DNA of 64,000 nucleotides, taken from NCBI GenBank assembly GCA_963924555.1, contig OZ004583.1, positions 992,001 to 1,056,000 on the forward strand, given 5' to 3'. Below the pieces are notes generated by a model that worked only from the letters and a program-made list of their open reading frames with translations, was not told the DNA's origin and did not search any database. Within the stretch, counting starts at the first letter, position 1; every line of letters starts with the position of its first letter. Source of the DNA: Crambe crambe (Eukaryota; Porifera; Demospongiae; Poecilosclerida; Crambeidae). Of the stretch, positions 59,165 to 64,000 are shown piece by piece. The translations under genes were made by a program, and so were the position numbers.

Positions 59165-60190
59165 TCACTTGCAAGTGCTGGTGCATCTTTTTGGACGTAT
59201 CTTCATTTGAATATTCTTGTACTTGACATAGTGTGTTCCATTATAAATGCTGAAGTCACCCGGGATGCTATTGAGGTTGGCATTAGCGCAGCGATTGTGC
59301 CACCAAGCACCTCCATAATTTATGTTGCAGCACAATTAGTACGATATGCATCGTTATCACGGTCATAAGTGCTGAAAGGGCTTCCATTGTGATGACTCAT
59401 CGTATCAAATGTGCCTCCTATTCCTTTGCCACCTCCAATTGTTAGCTGATATTTAGTCGCAGCCCCACCTACTTTGAAGGTGTGGTAGGTCCAAATCAAT
59501 GATGGCTCTGTATCATTCCCAAGTTCAATACGCAGTTCCACATCCTCTCTCGTGGTGAGGCAGTGAATCTTTTCAAGTCCGTACCAAAATTCTCCCTCCA
59601 GATCTCCAAAGCCATTCACATATTCAGTCCAATTGCGACGGAAGTTGACATTGGAGCCATTGATCCTACGCTGGATGACCAACCACTTTCCTCCGTCTGT
59701 CTCCATGTCACAACGAACAAGGAACTTAGTAGCTTGAAAATGTAGCTCAATATTGCATGCATCTACTATTTCATAGCTGCCGGTTACTGCTGGTGGCACA
59801 AATTCCTTAATCTATTAACAAAAATCAATTATAAGGGCATGAATAGCGATATCTCTGCAGCTACAGGGGAAGCTTGGACAGCTTTTCATTCTTTGTACAG
59901 AGTGGTTGTCCCATGGGTATTTTCTTAAGTTGGTTCCATGCACTGTAGGGATATCGCATAAATATTAGGGTCTCTGCATTATGGAATGGTTGTTATTAGT
60001 ATAACACTATCTGATAGCCAACAGTATATATATGTACCTGGCAACAGTCAAGAAATACAGTTGTGTTACAGGTTCTCTTCAGTGTACTTAGATCCTGAAG
60101 CAATTTTTGGTAGTCTCTTCTGCAGTTACTGGAAACACCTTGCGCATGTGAAAAAAGAAAAGTTGCAATAACAATGCTGAGAATACTCAT
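59165..60190 (-). pseudogene. Divergent FReD gene with a single-base frameshift
   Basis: Exon 1 60038-60190 (MSILSIVIATFLFSHA, stalk NTTVFLDCCQ; an in-frame Met at 60265 also exists). Exon 2 59165-59811 is 647 nt, one short of a multiple of three. The frame breaks at NCAAT, before NYGGAWWHNRC in the next frame, which then runs undisturbed to KRCTSTCK. All other features are intact ([24 protein letters not shown]) and a CTTTTATAG TATA lies at about 60297-60305. One missing A explains it: a young pseudogene or a sequencing/assembly error. Confidence 0.75.
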
Positions 60191-61028
60191 GGTGGCAGCT
60201 GTGATGTATGGACAGTGTTCAGAGATTGGTGGGGCGAATGATGATAATGGGGTTGTAGTCTCCACTAGTTATTAAAGGTTCAATCATTCTGAAGTCCTTT
60301 TATAGTTGCAGTTATGGCGTCATGAATCCTGTGCTAGCTTGTACCTTTCGATCACTTACCGACATGATTGCACATGATCCAGTGGATCACAATTCTGTTC
60401 TTGTCTAGCTAGTCTTTCTGGCTCAAAAATCTGTGCTTTAATTGACCATGTGGCTCTTCATTTAAACTATCTACAGCTATATTGCACCATACAGTGAGTA
60501 CTGTGGCTAATGGTAATGAAAAAGGGGCAGGTCCCTTAGGCCCCTACCTGGATGCCATGAAGACATTTGACCTATCAAAATCCCAGGCGAGTAGCTATGA
60601 TGTGGTGGATGGCATGCAGACATTGTCATATATTTGATTTGGACAAGCCTGCATGCATGAACCCTTGGAATTACAAAGTTCATTTTGGGTGCAACTATAT
60701 TCCATTAGCTCTTGAACTCTGTACAACAGTACCCATAAAATTATAGGCATAACTAAGTTAATTACCCATATTCTGGTACCAGTTCATTTTGAGTGCAACT
60801 ATATGATCCATTAGCTCTTGAATTCTGTACAACAAATTGCAGTACCCATAAAGTATAGGCATAACTAAACATTAATCGTACAATGACCCATAGCTAATTA
60901 TAATAGTTTTAGCTAAAATTAATATTCTGGTACCATGGACTGCTACAATGGATATATACATACACAAACTTCATTTTGAGTACAGCTGTGATCCATAATC
61001 GGAAGCTCTTGAAGATTTGCGAAACTCT
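60191..61028. other. Intergenic with local direct repeats
   Basis: The motif TTCATTTTGAGTGCAACTAT with CCATTAGCTCTTGAA occurs near 60680 and 60783, and a variant near 60968. No gene. Confidence 0.45.
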
Positions 61029-61452
61029 GTACTTCCCACTCCCTTGAACTGTCCAATGGTCAGCTGGTAGTTGGTTTCAGCTCCACCCACTTTGAACAGT
61101 TGGTAGGTCCAAACAATGGATGGTTTGGGCCCATTCCCAAGTTCAATACGCAGTTCCACATCCTCTTGTGCAGTGAGACAGTGAATCTTTTCCAGTCTGT
61201 ACCAAAGTTCTCCCTCCAGATCTCCAAAGCCACTCACATAGTCAGTCCAATTGCAATAAAAGTTAACAGAGCCATTGATCCTATGCTGGATGACCAACCA
61301 GTCTCCACGTCACAATAACCTCACACTGCCCATTTGAAAACTTGCAGCAACATTGCAAGCAGCAACATTTGGTAGTTAGTAGCACAGTTAGTGGGAACAC
61401 CTTGTGCATGGGCAAGAAGGAAAGTTGCAAGAACAATGCTGAGAATACTCAT
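61029..61452 (-). pseudogene. Truncated FReD joined to a partial exon 1
   Basis: FReD from GVGST back to VIQHRING is open, but the pocket and C terminus are missing. A deletion at GGKW and further losses fuse what is left to the 5' part of exon 1 (ATG at 61452), with no intron or DCCQ. A second scrap of exon 1 (ATGGATTTTTTTAGC) is at about 61520-61576. Confidence 0.8.
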
Positions 61453-61897
61453 GCAGGTAAGGACTTTCTAGCTCTTTTATTTGAAAATATAAAATCTCTA
61501 GCATATTAGCTACTATCTCTAGTGTAAAGCACAACTTGTGCATGGGCAAGAAGATAAAAATGCTAAAAAAATCCATGGTGATAGCTAGTTGCCATCTAGC
61601 TTCATCAAAACCTCCAGCAAAATGCCTCCTAGAATTGACTCTCAGCACTGGGTCACAATTCCTGTGTAGCTAGTTTGTTCCTCTCACTAACTAACATGAA
61701 TGTGATTTTAACTACAGATGCATTAGCTAACAAATTTTACCCTGGTACAAAGCTATGATCTCCAAAAAGATCCATTAGTGTAACTTGTGTACGCATTTGC
61801 TGCATGCATGATCGATGTTCAAGATTGTTTGCCTGTCTCTTTCATGGTATAATTAAGGAGCACTAATGTACGTAGTGTAGTCTTAATTTTAAGAAGT

Positions 61898-63079
61898 TCA
61901 TTTGCATGTAGTACTGATGCATCTTTTCGGACGTATCTTCATTTGGACTTTTGTGAAGTAGAAAAATCGTGATCCATCATACCAACTAGGCCTGTTAGTC
62001 TGAACAGGAGCATCATACTGTCCATTAAGGTTGGACCTGAAACAGCCGTGGTACCACCAAGCAGCTCTGATATGTCTAGCACAGTTGTTACTTGCATTAT
62101 CACGATCTGGAGTGCTGAAGGGTCTCCCATTATGATAGGCCATTGGATCGAATGTACCTCCCACTCCCTTGAACTGTCCAATGGTTAGCCGGTAGTTAGT
62201 TTCGGCTCCACCCACTTTGAACAGCTGATATGTCCAGACTATAAATGGTTCTGTCCCATTCCCAATCTCGATACGCAGTTCCACGTCATCTTGTTTTGTG
62301 AAGCAATGAATCTTTTCCAGTCCGTACCAAAATTCTCCCTCCAGATCTCCAAAGCCACTCACATAGTCAGTCCAATTGCGATAGAAGTCGACAGAGCCAT
62401 TGATCCTACGCTGGATGACCAACCACTTTCCTCCATCTGTCTCCATGTCACAACGAGCAAAGAACTTGGAATTGGTTTGAAAACTTGCAGGAGCATTACA
62501 GGTGTCTGCTATTTCATAACTGCCAGAACTTGCTGGTGGGAATAACTCTTTGATCTATTGAAGTGAAATCAAGAAGATACAGTGTTATAGCACTTTGATC
62601 ATTCACTATAACTGCTATAACTTTCTCAAATTCGTCTAGTTTAATGCATCAACAGAGAGCTGATTATCCGCTCTCTCTGCTAGTGTTTGAAATTTGAAAT
62701 TTGGTCAGGAATCAAGAAAGTTATAGCAGTTATAGTGAATGATCAAGGTGCCAGGTGAATGCAAATAGACATTTATACAGCAGCAATAGGATAGACAAGA
62801 AACACACCCATGCATCTCTCCTACAATTTTAATTCCATGGCTCTTCTAGTTGTTTAAATCCACAACTTTAATATTAATTTTGGTAGCTAGCTAGCTAATC
62901 ATCTCTGCTATATGTAGTACCTGACAGCAGTCATTGAAGGCAGCCGTAAGGCAGTTTCCCCTCAGTGTTGTTAGATCTTGCAGCAACTTTTGGTAGCTCT
63001 TTGCACAGTCAGTGGGCACCCCTTGTGCAGCATGGCAGGCCAAAAGAGTCACAGTGATGAAAATGCCAAGAATCTTCAT
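61898..63079 (-). CDS. Secreted fibrinogen-domain protein F15
   Basis: Exon 1 62921-63079 (53 aa, MKILGIFITVTLLACHA signal peptide; an in-frame Met at 63166 would add 29 residues), intron 366 nt, exon 2 61898-62554 (218 aa plus stop); 271 aa. The framework is METDGGKW with HCFTKQDDVELRIEIG. The pocket reads NCARHIRAAWWYHGC, SNLNGQYDAPVQTNRPSWYD, close to the 10527 and 48080 pseudogenes and to F11. DRDN is kept. A TATATA box (about 63226-63232) is farther upstream than in F1-F13. Confidence 0.9.
62593..62747. mobile_element. 155-bp MITE-like inverted-repeat element in the F15 intron
   Basis: Terminal arms of about 33 bp (CTTTGATCATTCACTATAAC at the left, its reverse complement at 62715-62747) flank a core with a second small inverted motif (AGAGAGCTGATTATCCGCTC). 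It accounts for most of the extra intron length. Confidence 0.75.
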
Positions 63080-63612
63080 GATGAGTGTATTATAACTGTC
63101 TAGCTGATGCCTTGCCTCTTTACACACAGTTGCAGTCTTGTTATCATCACAATTAAACCAGTGCATGAAATGGGGTGTGTACAGAGTTAGCTATCAGTGA
63201 GAGTTATCTATTGCATAATTATGCCTATATAAGCCATGGAAAATGAGAAGGGGTTATTTTTTTAAAATTCAGACTCACTGCATATGCAATGTGATAGCTA
63301 GTGGTAGGTGTGGTGAGGAGACTACATAGTTTAAAAGATTCCCAATTTCCCCTTAATTGTATCTCTTGTGGAGGTAATTTAAAACTCAGCTAACCAGTAG
63401 CTAATACAAACTGCACACCAAATGCTGTAAAGACAGAAATACTGTAATTATAGTGATTTATTATAATAAACATTTGAAAGGAAGTAGGCAATAAATTGGT
63501 GATAGATTATAAAATCAAAATAATCTGCCTGTCTGTATATATATCAACAGGTGCATGTTCTACACTGTAGGTGGAGTCCAGTGGGTGAGTGGATAGGTTA
63601 AGCTCTGCATAG
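63080..63612. other. F15 promoter and 3' flank of the SEC13-like gene
   Basis: Holds the TATATA box of F15 near 63226 and, on the minus strand, an AATAAA signal at 63457-63462, about 150 bp beyond the stop of the next gene. Confidence 0.5.
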
Positions 63613-63708
63613 CTACTGTTTGTGCTGTTCTTGTTGTCTCTGTTGTCCCTTGTCCACCTCACTCACACACACCCACTCGCCCTCCCGTGACTCCTTCCAT
63701 AATGATAC
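63613..63708 (-). CDS. sec13: Last exon of a SEC13-like WD40 gene
   Basis: A 96-nt exon is preceded by an AG acceptor and ends in TAG. It encodes VSLWKESREGEWVCVSEVDK, then a short Gln-rich tail from GQQ to HKQ. The pattern (V)xLWKExxxGxWVCxSxVxKGQ is that of the last WD40 blade and C terminus of SEC13, a COPII-coat and nuclear-pore protein. The rest of the gene lies to the right; I could not place further exons in 63709-64000. It marks the edge of the fibrinogen cluster. Confidence 0.75.
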   Translation of the reverse strand, partial: VSLWKESREGEWVCVSEVDKGQQRQQEQHKQ

Positions 63709-64000
63709 CTGCATAAGACCAACGAGAAAGGAGTTATGCCATTAATACCAGACCAAAGATTAGCTGTGCTCTAAATAGAATTATCCACGTTACTTGGAAA
63801 CACTATCTAGCATTGTCCCAGATGAATGATCCAAACAGCTGTGCTCTAAATAGAATTATCAGTCATATTAACAGACAACTGCTCCTACCACTGATATGCA
63901 ATACTGTCTCTACTTATCTCAAGGTGCTCCGGTAATAAGGGCTCCCAAACCTATTTCCCATTTCCAGTCTCATCCCTCTCTTGGGGATGCTATTTTCATA
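63709..64000. other. Intron of the SEC13-like gene (probable)
   Basis: AT-rich; CAGCTGTGCTCTAAATAGAA-type sequence occurs twice (near 63761 and 63837). No exon recognised. Confidence 0.4.

Overview
The window looks like a nuclear scaffold of an early-branching animal, most likely a demosponge. It is AT-rich, packed with short fold-back elements and GCTA-type repeats, and its genes have small GT-AG introns (down to 52 nt). Apart from a WD40 gene end at the right edge, it is one large cluster of fibrinogen-related genes. Species assignment is inference.

The basic gene unit has two exons. Exon 1 (usually 153 nt) encodes a signal peptide and a short Cys-containing stalk ending in Asp-Cys-Cys-Gln. 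A phase-0 intron follows, and exon 2 (about 650 nt) encodes a fibrinogen C-terminal domain (FReD). I count 15 apparently intact secreted genes (called F1-F15 here), 14 on the minus strand and one (F5) on plus. There are also about a dozen broken copies and many orphan exon-1 relics. Most intact genes have a TATA box about 75-83 bp upstream of the ATG and a conserved block upstream of that.

The most unusual genes are two copies (7606-9811 and 45218-47382) whose exons splice in frame into one protein: N-terminal RING, TRAF-type zinc fingers, an 11-residue-repeat coiled coil, one membrane segment, then the same FReD. They read as type II membrane receptors with a TRAF-like cytoplasmic half and a fibrinogen-lectin outside. 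They are called RTF1 and RTF2. The RING exon of a third copy (RTF0) is cut off by the left end of the window.

Layout: 1-306 RTF0 head; 307-4068 intergenic with fold-back elements; 4069-15970 block 1 (F1, chimeric pseudogene, RTF1, two FReD pseudogenes with a LINE fragment, F2); 16-36 kb expansion zone of roughly 2-2.9 kb units (F3-F10) with hitch-hiking dead FReDs and one 2.3-kb inversion; 37161-48986 block 2, a second and circularly permuted copy of block 1 (F11, LINE and pseudogene, F12, chimeric pseudogene, RTF2, pseudogene); 50-52.4 kb one pseudogene and F13; 53-57 kb transposable elements; 57-63.1 kb more divergent genes F14 and F15 with two pseudogenes; 63.6 kb last exon of a SEC13-like gene.

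Taken together this reads as a diversified family of secreted fibrinogen lectins next to membrane receptors that carry the same ectodomain on a TRAF-like signalling module. The FReD framework is nearly invariant among paralogs while the C-terminal ligand-pocket region varies. A role in pattern recognition or self/non-self recognition is inference.
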